64,000 nucleotides of DNA from Granulicella sapmiensis (lineage in GTDB: Bacteria; Acidobacteriota; Terriglobia; Terriglobales; Acidobacteriaceae). Positions 19,977 to 28,251 of this stretch are shown piece by piece. Made by a program: the position numbers and the translations under genes. Position 1 is the first letter of the stretch. Each line of letters starts with the position of its first letter. The notes below the pieces were generated by a model, which was not told where the DNA came from, made no database searches, and was given only the letters and a program-made list of their open reading frames with translations. The stretch covers positions 62,001 to 126,000 of the forward strand of contig JAMFSR010000018.1 of the NCBI GenBank assembly GCA_026225395.1, read 5' to 3'.

Positions 19977-21377
19977 ATGCCTGATAAACCCACCCACCCC
20001 AACGTCATCCTCGCCATCTGCTGCATGAGCCTCCTGCTCATCGCAATGGACGTCACCATCGTCAACGTCGCTCTCCCTGACATCCAGCGCGCCCTGCACG
20101 CCACCGTCCCCCAGTTGCAGTGGATCATCGACGCCTACACACTCGTCCTCGCCAGCCTCCTCATGTTCTCCGGCTCCATGTCGGACCGCTTCGGCCGCCG
20201 CCGCGTCTTCCAGATCGGCCTTGCCATGTTCTCGCTCGGCTCACTGCTCTGCAGCATCTCGCCCAGCATTCACGGCCTGATCCTCTACCGCGGCATCCAG
20301 GGCATCGGCGCCTCCATGCTCAACCCCGTCGCGCTCTCCATCATCGCCACCGCCTTCACCGAACCCAAGGCCCGCGCTCGCGCCGTCGGCATCTGGGGAG
20401 CGGTCGCCGGAGCATCGCTCGCACTCGGCCCACTGCTTGGCGGCGCGCTCACACAAACCATCGGATGGCGCTCCATCTTCTGGGTCAACGTACCCATCTC
20501 CGTCGCCGCCATCATCCTCACCGCGATCTACGTGCCGGAGTCCAAAGCCCCGCGCGCCCGCCGCCCCGACCCGCTTGGCCAACTCTTCATCTTCGGCTTC
20601 CTCTGCTCGCTCACCTACGCCGTCATCGAAAGCCCGCTCAGAGGATGGAGCTCGCCTCTCATCCTCGGCCTCCTCAGCGCCTCGCTCGTCCTCTTCATCC
20701 TCTTCCTCGCACACGAAAACCACCGCCGCGAGCCGCTCCTCGACCTCCGCTTCTTTCGCAGCGTTCCCTTCGCGACAGCAACACTCCTCGGCCTCACCGC
20801 CTTCGGCTGCTTCGCCGGCTTTCTCTTCCTGAACGCACTCTACCTGCAGCAAATCCGACATCTTGCCGCTTTCACCACTGGCCTTTGCACGCTCCCGCTC
20901 GCGGTCGTGATGATGCTCGCTTCGCCGCTTTCCGGACGCCTCGTCGGCTCCCGCGGTCCACGACCCTCGCTGCTGCTCGCAGGCTTCGGCTTCACCGCCA
21001 GCACACTGCTCCTCACACAGCTTTCCGCCACAACGCCCATCGCGCTGCTGATCGTCGCTTACATCCTCTTCGGTCTCGGACTCGGCATGGTTAACCCCGC
21101 CATCTCCAATAGCGCCGTCTCCGGCATGCCGCTCGCGCAAGCCGGAGTTGCCGCATCCGTCGCCTCCACCAGCCGCCAGGTCGGCGCAGCCCTCGGAGTC
21201 GCCATCGCCGGCACAGTCGTCAGCCTCAGCCATGCCCACCACACCGACTTCGCCCGCGCCACGCACCCCATCTGGTGGATCATGGTCGCATGCGGCCTTT
21301 TCGTAATCATCGCCGGCTACGTCTCCGGCACCGCGTGGGCAAAGTCCAGCACCGACCGCGTCGCAGAGCTTTTCTAA
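19977..21377 (+). CDS. MFS multidrug efflux transporter, DHA2 (EmrB) type
   Basis: Drug:proton antiporter of 466 residues with about 14 hydrophobic segments. Motif C of the 14-span family is present (AVAGASLALGPLLGGAL), and motif A between helices 2 and 3 is MSDRFGRRRVFQIG. The start ATGCCTGATAAACCC lies right after GTAG, without a strong ribosome site. No EmrA-like partner or regulator is next to it, so it may work alone. Substrate unknown. Confidence 0.92.
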   Translation: MPDKPTHPNVILAICCMSLLLIAMDVTIVNVALPDIQRALHATVPQLQWIIDAYTLVLASLLMFSGSMSDRFGRRRVFQIGLAMFSLGSLLCSISPSIHGLILYRGIQGIGASMLNPVALSIIATAFTEPKARARAVGIWGAVAGASLALGPLLGGALTQTIGWRSIFWVNVPISVAAIILTAIYVPESKAPRARRPDPLGQLFIFGFLCSLTYAVIESPLRGWSSPLILGLLSASLVLFILFLAHENHRREPLLDLRFFRSVPFATATLLGLTAFGCFAGFLFLNALYLQQIRHLAAFTTGLCTLPLAVVMMLASPLSGRLVGSRGPRPSLLLAGFGFTASTLLLTQLSATTPIALLIVAYILFGLGLGMVNPAISNSAVSGMPLAQAGVAASVASTSRQVGAALGVAIAGTVVSLSHAHHTDFARATHPIWWIMVACGLFVIIAGYVSGTAWAKSSTDRVAELF

Positions 21378-21383
21378 AAACCC

Positions 21384-22361
21384 CTAAGCCGTCGGAATCA
21401 CAATCCCCATCCGCGCCGCCACTTCTTCCGGAGTGCTCAGCGCGGTCGTCACTGGCCGCCCTTCGAGCACCCACGCATCCAGCCCACCCTCAAGCACCCA
21501 CACATCCTCAAAGCCACGCTTCCGCAGCGCATCCGCCACACGTGCACTCGTAATCTCATTCTTCGACGAGCAGTACACCACAATGTCCACGTCTTCCGGC
21601 ACAACCAGCCGCGGCCCGTTGCGCAACCGTGTCGGATCGGCCCTCACCGCGCCCGGAATCCCCGCAATGCCCGCCTCCATCGCCTCAAAGTACAGCAGGT
21701 CCATAATCGCAATCTTGTCGCCATCATCCAGCCGATGCTGCAACAACGCCGGGCTGATCCTCCGCAACCTCAAATGCCGGATCACAACCAGCAGATGCAC
21801 CAGCCGCCACGTCACATAGACCAGCAGCGGCACGCCAAGCACCACCCCCAGCAGTAACCCGAAACGCTCCGCCAGCAGCAAACCGCGATCCAGCTGATTG
21901 GCAAAGATCACGCCCAGTCCCGCATACCCCGCCGTCCACAGCAGCGAGCCCACGCTGTCATACGCCACAAACCCGGCAACCGACGCGCCCTCCGCCCCGG
22001 CCAGCGGAGGCGTTACGCCATCCAGTCCAGGAACGAACTTCGCCACCACCAGAATCCTCAATCCCCACGTATCGAAGAAGCCGCGCGACCGCTCCGCGCA
22101 CATTCGCGGATCGCCCGAAACACTGCACACCAGCCGGATCACACGACTGCCCCATCGCCGCCCCAGCCAGAACCAGACGCCATCGCCACAAAGACACCCC
22201 ACTACGTCAGCCAGCAGCACCAGCGAAAGATGTAGCTGCCCCTCCATGGCCAATGCACCAGCCGACATAAGGAAAAGTACCGCCGGCACAGGCAGGCACA
22301 GCTGCCGTGTAAACACCGCCAGCCATATTCCCGAGTACGTCAGCTGCGTTGCGCCTGTCAT
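21384..22361 (-). CDS. DedA/VTT membrane protein fused to rhodanese domain
   Basis: A 325-residue fusion. Residues 1-200 form a DedA (SNARE-associated) membrane domain, with a re-entrant helix region and the family's Phe-x-x-Arg/Gly pattern (RILVVAKFVPGLDGVTPPLAGA). Residues 215-315 are a rhodanese domain with the active-site loop VVYCSSKNEIT, where Cys is the sulfur acceptor, and GFEDVWVLEGGLDAW. DedA proteins are linked to polyprenyl or other lipid transport and envelope integrity. The fused rhodanese hints at sulfur or redox control but this is inference. The gene converges with the MFS gene (six bases apart). Confidence 0.88.
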   Translation of the reverse strand: MTGATQLTYSGIWLAVFTRQLCLPVPAVLFLMSAGALAMEGQLHLSLVLLADVVGCLCGDGVWFWLGRRWGSRVIRLVCSVSGDPRMCAERSRGFFDTWGLRILVVAKFVPGLDGVTPPLAGAEGASVAGFVAYDSVGSLLWTAGYAGLGVIFANQLDRGLLLAERFGLLLGVVLGVPLLVYVTWRLVHLLVVIRHLRLRRISPALLQHRLDDGDKIAIMDLLYFEAMEAGIAGIPGAVRADPTRLRNGPRLVVPEDVDIVVYCSSKNEITSARVADALRKRGFEDVWVLEGGLDAWVLEGRPVTTALSTPEEVAARMGIVIPTA

Positions 22362-22482
22362 GAAACTCTTTCGCCTCGGATCTCCGCTTCACCTTGCTGT
22401 AATCGCGTATCTTACAGATGACCGGGAAGTTCGCCGCGATGCAATCCATTCACGTTCCCTTCACGCTGCATCGAAAGTCCTT

Positions 22483-24048
22483 ATGCGCCTACCCCACAAA
22501 CTAGCGCTGCTCAGCACACTACTCGCCGCTTCCGGCTGCCGCAAGACCTACGTCGTGCCCGAGCAACCCATGCCACCCAACACCATCCTGCTTTCCCAGA
22601 TGATGCGCGAGCTCTCCGCGCAACCCGGCTTCACAGACGCGTTACTCAAGCAGATCGACGGCGGCGGCAAAAAAGGCCCTGCGCTAATGACGCCAAAGCT
22701 CATCGACGAGCTCCGCAAGCGCATCCTCGGCTCCGACTGGCAGGGTCTCGACCGCTTCCCCGGCTGGACCATGCGCGAAATCAACCCCACCGTCCGCACC
22801 GTCGGCCACTTCGCCGGCAAGAGCGAAAAGCTCGAAGCCACCTCAGCCGTCCATCCCGGCGCACCCGCAACAGACGCTGAAGCGAAGCAGTATCTAGACC
22901 TCGGGCCCTACTCATTAGGCAAAGCCGAAACCGTCTCTCTCGATCAACCTTCCACGCTTCCGCCTTTTACAACCGATGGACTCGTCACCCCGCTCGGCGA
23001 CGGCGTCGTCCGCGGCGACGGCCCCAACAACTTCGCACCCGAGCACGCCGACTCGCAGCGCCTCGCCGACGTCCTGAATCGGCTTGCTGCCAACAAGCTC
23101 GACGGCGCACAGTCATTCGCCTTATCCATCTCACCCTCCATCGAACAAAATAGATTGGCGCACCCCGGGGATTTACTTTCCATCCCATTGGCCGGCCCCG
23201 AACAACTGATCGGCTCTCTCCAAGCCACCGGCCACACGGTCACCGTTCAGGACGCCCGCTACTTCGCCAACTTCGGCCACTTCCACTACAAGGGCGAAGA
23301 CGTGATGATGCCCTTCTTCGTCAACTCCGAGATCGTCGTCCCCCACTCCGGCGGCCGCCCACTGCTCGTCCCCGCCTCCCACGCCGAGTACGAGTGGCAC
23401 ATCCGCGGACCAAAGATCAACGCCGACATCAGCTATTACTTCGGCATCGACGGCAAATCCGAATGGCGCACCATGGACACGCTCGACCAGCCCTGGGTCC
23501 TCAAACGCAACGCCCATACCTACACCGGCGCACAGGCTGTCGAAGTCACACGCCTCGCCTCGCTCCTCACCGTCGCCTACATGCACCTGCACGCCAAATA
23601 CCCGAAGCTTCCCTTCGGCGGCTACTACGCGCTCGGCGTCTGCCAGGACGGCGTCTCCGCCATCGAGCAGAAGATGACCGGCCACGTTACGCTCTTCCCC
23701 AACACCGCCGACGCATCCCTCTTCAACGATCCACGCGACGCCGAAGCCAACACCCTCATCGCTACCATCCCCAAGGATCGCGAAGGCAAGCGCCCCGAAC
23801 CTGAACGCATCTTCGGCTCGCTGCCCACAACGAACTTTAACGACATCACCATCCCCGGCCTCGCCGACGATCTCAACGCAAGCTATGCCGCCTGGAAAGA
23901 CGGCTCGCTCGAGCGCACCTACACTCCGTGGGAGTACATGAAAGCCCTGCTCTTCATGGCCTCCGCTGCCGGCCTCGCTGTGTACGCCGCCATACGCACG
24001 CATCGCTTCCTGAACTCGCAGGCGATACAACGCAAGCCTCTGCGATAG
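22483..24048 (+). CDS. lipoprotein of unknown function with C-terminal membrane segment
   Basis: The frame is open much further upstream (to 21898), but ATG 22483 gives a clean lipoprotein signal, LLAASGCRKT, with Cys near residue 19; the upstream part is noise antisense to the DedA gene. The mature protein of about 500 residues has no recognised domain. It carries a short hydrophobic segment near the end (LLFMASAAGLAVYAA), so both ends may be in the membrane. Motifs such as FANFGHFHYKGEDVMMPFFVN and HAEYEWHIRGPKINADISYYFG look conserved rather than random. Upstream is the divergent DedA-rhodanese gene. Confidence 0.7.
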   Translation: MRLPHKLALLSTLLAASGCRKTYVVPEQPMPPNTILLSQMMRELSAQPGFTDALLKQIDGGGKKGPALMTPKLIDELRKRILGSDWQGLDRFPGWTMREINPTVRTVGHFAGKSEKLEATSAVHPGAPATDAEAKQYLDLGPYSLGKAETVSLDQPSTLPPFTTDGLVTPLGDGVVRGDGPNNFAPEHADSQRLADVLNRLAANKLDGAQSFALSISPSIEQNRLAHPGDLLSIPLAGPEQLIGSLQATGHTVTVQDARYFANFGHFHYKGEDVMMPFFVNSEIVVPHSGGRPLLVPASHAEYEWHIRGPKINADISYYFGIDGKSEWRTMDTLDQPWVLKRNAHTYTGAQAVEVTRLASLLTVAYMHLHAKYPKLPFGGYYALGVCQDGVSAIEQKMTGHVTLFPNTADASLFNDPRDAEANTLIATIPKDREGKRPEPERIFGSLPTTNFNDITIPGLADDLNASYAAWKDGSLERTYTPWEYMKALLFMASAAGLAVYAAIRTHRFLNSQAIQRKPLR

Positions 24049-24077
24049 CACTCCTATGCCTGGGAGGTTTCATCCAG

Positions 24078-24341
24078 ATGGCAACCAAAAAAGCAGCAAA
24101 GAAGTCGGTTAAAAAGTCTGCAACGAAGAAATCCACCGCAAAGAAATCCGCAAAGAAGTCCACCCGCAAGTACAGCCCCGCCGCCGGCAAGCAGGTGGAA
24201 ACCGAGATGCGCGAGATGAAGGCCGGCAAACTCAAGAGCGGCCGCAGCGGCAAGAAAGTCACCAACCCCAAGCAGGCCATCGCTATCGGTCTGTCCGAAG
24301 CCCGCAAGAAGGGCGCCAAGGTACCTGCAAAGAAGAAGTGA
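24078..24341 (+). CDS. histone H1-like basic protein (DUF6496-like)
   Basis: A small 87-residue protein extremely rich in Lys. Residues 1-30 are near-repeats of KKSAKKS type like histone H1 tails. The C-terminal half (RKYSPAAGKQVETEMREMK, then NPKQAIAIGLSEARKKGAK) is a conserved domain found alone in many bacteria (DUF6496). It probably binds DNA or RNA non-specifically. GGGAGG sits ten bases before ATG 24078. Its stop codon TGA is formed inside the first heptamer repeat of the element that follows. Confidence 0.85.
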   Translation: MATKKAAKKSVKKSATKKSTAKKSAKKSTRKYSPAAGKQVETEMREMKAGKLKSGRSGKKVTNPKQAIAIGLSEARKKGAKVPAKKK

Positions 24342-24426
24342 ATAGTGGTCAGTGAATAGTCAATAAAAAGCGGCTGCCTCAAATGGCAGCCGCTTCGTTT
24401 TGCCTTATTCACTATTCACTACTCAC
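24338..24426. repeat. heptamer repeat element, inverted arms around a terminator
   Basis: The plus strand carries four 7-base units GTGAATA, GTGGTCA, GTGAATA, GTCAATA (24338-24365). The reverse complement of 24406-24426 carries three units (GTGAGTA, GTGAATA, GTGAATA). A strong hairpin lies between. The left arm begins within the stop codon region of the H1-like gene. The right arm begins four bases after the stop of the DUF5715 gene. Each arm reads in the direction of the gene it follows. Confidence 0.75.
24368..24401. terminator. bidirectional rho-independent terminator
   Basis: AAGCGGCTGCC (24368-24378) pairs perfectly over 11 bases with GGCAGCCGCTT (24385-24395), with a six-base loop. CGTTTT follows on the plus strand and a T run (from AAAAA) on the minus strand. 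It lies between two convergent genes and inside the heptamer element. Confidence 0.9.
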
Positions 24427-24430
24427 CGTC

Positions 24431-26011
24431 TCACCTCAGCTGCGCCACTTCCGTCCGTACCACCTTCTTCTTCGGCGCATAGCTTCCGTACACGCTGATG
24501 TGAAAGCAAGCCTGCTGGAACTCTTCTTCCACGTCGACCTTACCCGCCTGCATCAGCGGCAGCAGATACGCCCGCATCCACGCGATCTCTGCCACGCTCA
24601 TGCCACGCTTGCCCAGATCGATCGCCTGCCCCGTCAAATGCGGCGAAGCCGTATCGCCATCGACCGCAGCAGCATTGCCGTTCACCCGCATCAACCGCAG
24701 TTGATAATCCACAGTCCGCACCGCGGAGTTCAAATGCAGCGGCTCATGAAACCGTGCATAGAATGCCCGCGCCGTATCGGTCGCAAACTTCACCGTCCAC
24801 GGACGCGCATAGCGGCGATTCACGGGAAGCTCATCATTCACATCCAGCGCCGCCATCTCCGGAAACGGCACTAGCAGATGCTGCGCCCTCATGCGGTTCA
24901 AATCATCATCATCCTGTATCCGCGACAGCCCTTCATCATCGGCCATCGTATTCTGATGCACCAGTATCTCTCGCGTTCCCTTCAGTGGAGGAGGAACAAT
25001 CAACCTGCCATTACGCGAGTACAACGGAACCACCATCAACTTCACCGCATCATCAGTCGCCTCACGCTGCGAAGCTTTCATATCGGCTGTATTCTCATCC
25101 GTGCTCGCCGTAACCACGTGCCGCGTGGCACCCACTGTCCGTGCATTGGCAGCTGGAGCCGACGGTAACACTTCCACCTCACCACCAAATCCCTGCACCA
25201 CCTTCGACCGCGGCAGATCACCCGGCTTAGGCGCGTCGTCATAGTTCACACCGGCCACAGCGACATCGTTCGCCTGCGCCGCTGCTGCGCGCACAACCGG
25301 CACAGGTTTCTGCGCGACCGGCTGTTTCGGCTTCGGCAGATCAGCAGGCGCATCATTGGTGACCATGCGCTCATTCTCGTCAGGATGCGAAACGCCCTGC
25401 ACATAAACTTCATTCGGTGCTGGCGAAGGATTGCCCGCAGGCGCGTCGTTGCCGCCGGGCTGCGCGCTCGCGCTGCCACCAGCCGCACGCACAAAATCAT
25501 CCACCGTTAGAACCTTTTTCTCTGTTGCGGGTGTCTGATGTTCCACGGACGTCTGTTGCTGGCCCACCTTGCGACTCTTTGCCTTCGAACTCGCCCGCAA
25601 CATCACAATCGGATCATCCACCACTTCAGGCTCATGCCTGCGCCGACGGCTCCGCGCCCGCGATCTCACCGGCGCAACATCCGTTTTCTCACTCTCTCTG
25701 GATCGAGCCGCCTCACGAGCCGGCTTCACTTGCTTGCCACGTCGACGCGCAGCCGCACTCTCTTCGCGCCTGCTGTTGGGCCTGGTGGGCTGCACCTTGC
25801 CACGCGTCTCCGCCGCACCTGCACTCTGCGCCACAGTATGGTGCAGGCGCGTGGGATGCGTCGCATCCGCAGCACCGGCCGTGCCACCAATCAAGGCAGC
25901 TCCGGCAAACGGAAGTATCAGGCCCGCAACGTGTGCGCGCACTGTCTTGCCCGAAAATCGGGCAAGCGAAGCGAGACGTCGCTCATTCATCATCATGGTG
26001 AAGCGTTTCAT
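24431..26011 (-). CDS. DUF5715 family protein, M15-peptidase-like C-terminus
   Basis: Protein of 526 residues. An N-terminal Arg-rich segment and a hydrophobic stretch (residues 27-47) anchor or export it. A long disordered Ala/Pro/Lys/Arg-rich middle follows (about residues 50-330). The conserved part lies in the last 190 residues. The C-terminal motif SPHLTGQAIDLGKRGMSVAEI followed by CFHISVYGSY has the His-x(6)-Asp and His spacing of M15 D-Ala-D-Ala carboxypeptidase-like enzymes, suggesting a peptidoglycan role. That is inference from motif spacing. No operon partner is seen. Confidence 0.75.
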   Translation of the reverse strand: MKRFTMMMNERRLASLARFSGKTVRAHVAGLILPFAGAALIGGTAGAADATHPTRLHHTVAQSAGAAETRGKVQPTRPNSRREESAAARRRGKQVKPAREAARSRESEKTDVAPVRSRARSRRRRHEPEVVDDPIVMLRASSKAKSRKVGQQQTSVEHQTPATEKKVLTVDDFVRAAGGSASAQPGGNDAPAGNPSPAPNEVYVQGVSHPDENERMVTNDAPADLPKPKQPVAQKPVPVVRAAAAQANDVAVAGVNYDDAPKPGDLPRSKVVQGFGGEVEVLPSAPAANARTVGATRHVVTASTDENTADMKASQREATDDAVKLMVVPLYSRNGRLIVPPPLKGTREILVHQNTMADDEGLSRIQDDDDLNRMRAQHLLVPFPEMAALDVNDELPVNRRYARPWTVKFATDTARAFYARFHEPLHLNSAVRTVDYQLRLMRVNGNAAAVDGDTASPHLTGQAIDLGKRGMSVAEIAWMRAYLLPLMQAGKVDVEEEFQQACFHISVYGSYAPKKKVVRTEVAQLR

Positions 26012-26283
26012 AAGGTGGTCGCGGAGAACCGTGAACCGCCGAGCTCTTTCAGGCTAGCCGCCCGACGTCCGAAAAAATAGTGCCGATAAGGGTTCATCGG
26101 CGGCAGCAGCCTTTTGTCTAGCGAAAATCATCAGGCGTCCATCTCTGATAACCAATCCAAATTACCCGGACACACAACGGTCCCTGGAAACGTGAATCTC
26201 TCGTCATCGAGTGCCCCATCCGCACCGAATCGCGATACATTGGGTTTGAACCTATCAATTCATCTACACGGAGCACCCGCTTG

Positions 26284-26721
26284 ATGCCGAAGAACCCCAA
26301 GCTGTCGACCAGAAACGCCATGGCCGCCGCTTTCTCCCTCGCCTTTGCCGGTCTTGCCGCAACCGCCGTCCTGTCGCACCCCACCATGGTTTCCGCCGCG
26401 GCCGATCCTGCGCCAAATACAGTCGCCTACTACACCGATAAGGTGCAACCCATCCTCAAGGAAAATTGCTACCGCTGCCACGGCGGCGAAAACCACCGCG
26501 GCGGCCTGCAGATCGACACCAAGGCCGGCCTCTTGAAAGGCGGCCGCGACGGCGCAGTCCTCGTCCCCGGCTCCCCCGAGAAATCCCTACTCATCTCGCT
26601 CATCCGCCACGAAGGCCCCGCCGACGACCCCATGCCCATGCCGCCCAAGGGCAAACTCTCTGACGCCGACATCGCCACCGTCACCGCATGGGTCAAAGCC
26701 GGCGCCATCATGCCGGAATAA
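26284..26721 (+). CDS. c-type cytochrome domain protein (planctomycete-type)
   Basis: Exported single-haem protein of about 145 residues. The signal peptide ends near VSAAADPAP. The haem motif is CYRCHGG (CXXCH), in a segment VQPILKENCYRCHGGE. RGGLQIDTKAGLLKGGRDG and the end motif LIRHEGPADDPMPMPPKGKLSDADIATVTAWVKAGA are the pattern of cytochrome c domains found ahead of PSD1 proteins in Planctomycetes, here free-standing. TTG 26281 precedes ATG 26284; I take ATG. The stop TAA is part of the heptamer repeat that follows. Confidence 0.85.
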   Translation: MPKNPKLSTRNAMAAAFSLAFAGLAATAVLSHPTMVSAAADPAPNTVAYYTDKVQPILKENCYRCHGGENHRGGLQIDTKAGLLKGGRDGAVLVPGSPEKSLLISLIRHEGPADDPMPMPPKGKLSDADIATVTAWVKAGAIMPE

Positions 26722-26783
26722 AGCAGAGGATAGAGGATAGAGCCACACGTTCCTGCCTTCTCTATCCTCTACACTCTGCTTAA
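26719..26783. repeat. heptamer repeat element between convergent genes
   Basis: Plus strand from the stop TAA: TAAAGCA, GAGGATA, GAGGATA, GAG. Minus strand from the facing stop: TTAAGCA, GAGTGTA, GAGGATA, GA. The two arms face each other across about 20 bases and both incorporate the TAA stop codon of the gene they follow (cytochrome gene and RDD gene). Confidence 0.75.
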
Positions 26784-28198
26784 TACGCTCTCTGATACAT
26801 CCGAGACATCCTGTCGTGCCAACCGAGCCGCTCTTCATCCAGACAGGCCCAAGCCAGCCCCAGCCCCAGCGGACACGCCGCCACCAAGGTAGCCAGCACG
26901 CGCCGCCGCATCGCCTTGCGCGTCGGGTTCCGATCGCCAAACGTACACAGCCCGATCCGCGCATAGCGCATCCCCGGCGTGTCTCCATTCAGCGTGAAAA
27001 ACAGCATCTGGTACGTCACATAAAGAAGCAGCAGCACCACGGCCGCTGACCCTCCCAGAAACGGCAACGGCAACGCCTTCAAACTCTTGCCCGCCAGCTC
27101 AACCGCAACCGTTGCGAACCCCACGAATCCAAGCCCAATCCAAAAACAATCCACCGCCGCCGCCATCAGGCGAAGCTCGACAGAAGCCGTCTGCGGCTGC
27201 AGCGTGAACTGCAGTTGCGCGTTCAATGGCGTCGCCGGCACAACCGCCGTGCTGGCCTCGAGCAGCAAACTCTGCCACTCTGGCGCGGCGCTGGATTCCA
27301 CTACCGGCTCCGCGGAAATCTGCTCCGCGTCCACCTCGAAAATCCGTAGCTGCGGCTCTACAGGCGCATCTTCACGCAACGGCCCTTCAGCCAGCCGTGG
27401 ACGCGCCTTGCGCGGCGCAACCAGCTGACGGGGAAACTCGATCAAATTACCCGGAATCGGCAGCGCATCCACAACATAGGTGTCCTGCTCAGGTGCCAGC
27501 CGGAACGCAAGTTCCTGCTCCAGGGCCTGCAACTCTTCCGCGTTTGCGTCTTCGACAGAGGTCACGCGGTTCACCACAACAGGGCCAACCGGTAACGCAA
27601 CCTCGTCATACAGCTGAATACTCACGCCCGCCGCGGTCTGCTCCCGCACCGTCTCCAGATACTCCTGCTCCCGCACCAGTTCCTGCGCACCGAGCGCGAT
27701 ATCCGCCAGCGCATGTGCCAACTCCCCGCGGGCTTCAGACTTCTGCTCCTGGCGTGCGATCTCCTGCACTCGATCGTCACGGCTGTCAGCACGGTTCCAC
27801 TGGTCAATCTCTTCCATGAGCTGCATCTTGGCTTCAGCAACTGCCCGGGCGTTGCGGGCGGCCACTTCAGCCTCTGCCTGCGCCTGCTGCAGCGCGCGCT
27901 CGGCCTCGTCAGCCAAAAACTCGCGATAGCTCTGGCTTTGTTCATAGCGCGCAGCCACAGCGTCACGCACCCGCGTTGACGCCCGCCGCGAAGGGCTGCC
28001 CGAGCCCTGCCGCAGGTTCGCCTGCGCCGCCAGCTCATGCTCCGCGGCTCTGCGGCTGCGATGTGCCGCCAACCGCTCCGCCACGGCCTGCTTCAGCGCG
28101 CTTTCGGTCCCGGCTGCCTGCCGTGCCGGGTCCGCGGCAGCCTCAAACTCCAGAGTCTCCGTCGTATCCTTGCGTTGCGCCGCTCCGCTCATACTCAA
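26780..28198 (-). CDS. RDD family membrane protein with coiled-coil N-terminus
   Basis: Protein of 472 residues. Residues 1-170 are Ala/Glu/Arg/Gln-rich and should form a long coiled coil (for example EFLADEAERALQQAQAEAEVAARNARAVAEAKMQL). The middle is a disordered linker. The final 130 residues form an RDD domain with three hydrophobic segments (VDCFWIGLGFVGFATVAVEL, VVLLLLYVTYQMLFFTL) and the Arg and Asp motif near GDTPGMRYARIGL. Function of RDD proteins is mostly unknown; some exchange ions. It diverges from lptD, 53 bases apart. It ends at a heptamer element. Confidence 0.8.
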   Translation of the reverse strand: MSMSGAAQRKDTTETLEFEAAADPARQAAGTESALKQAVAERLAAHRSRRAAEHELAAQANLRQGSGSPSRRASTRVRDAVAARYEQSQSYREFLADEAERALQQAQAEAEVAARNARAVAEAKMQLMEEIDQWNRADSRDDRVQEIARQEQKSEARGELAHALADIALGAQELVREQEYLETVREQTAAGVSIQLYDEVALPVGPVVVNRVTSVEDANAEELQALEQELAFRLAPEQDTYVVDALPIPGNLIEFPRQLVAPRKARPRLAEGPLREDAPVEPQLRIFEVDAEQISAEPVVESSAAPEWQSLLLEASTAVVPATPLNAQLQFTLQPQTASVELRLMAAAVDCFWIGLGFVGFATVAVELAGKSLKALPLPFLGGSAAVVLLLLYVTYQMLFFTLNGDTPGMRYARIGLCTFGDRNPTRKAMRRRVLATLVAACPLGLGLAWACLDEERLGWHDRMSRMYQRAY

Positions 28199-28251
28199 TC
28201 CCGTAATCTCCTGGCCCGAGTCACCGCCCGAATCCCCGTGTTTCCTTACAA

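Noticed and set aside
21898..22482. Long N-terminal extension of the lipoprotein frame (open from 21898)
   Set aside because: It is antisense to the DedA-rhodanese gene, low in similarity to anything, and the ATG at 22483 starts a clean lipoprotein signal.
24338..24426. CRISPR array as explanation for the 7-base repeats
   Set aside because: Units are 7 bases with no spacers of unique sequence and no cas genes.
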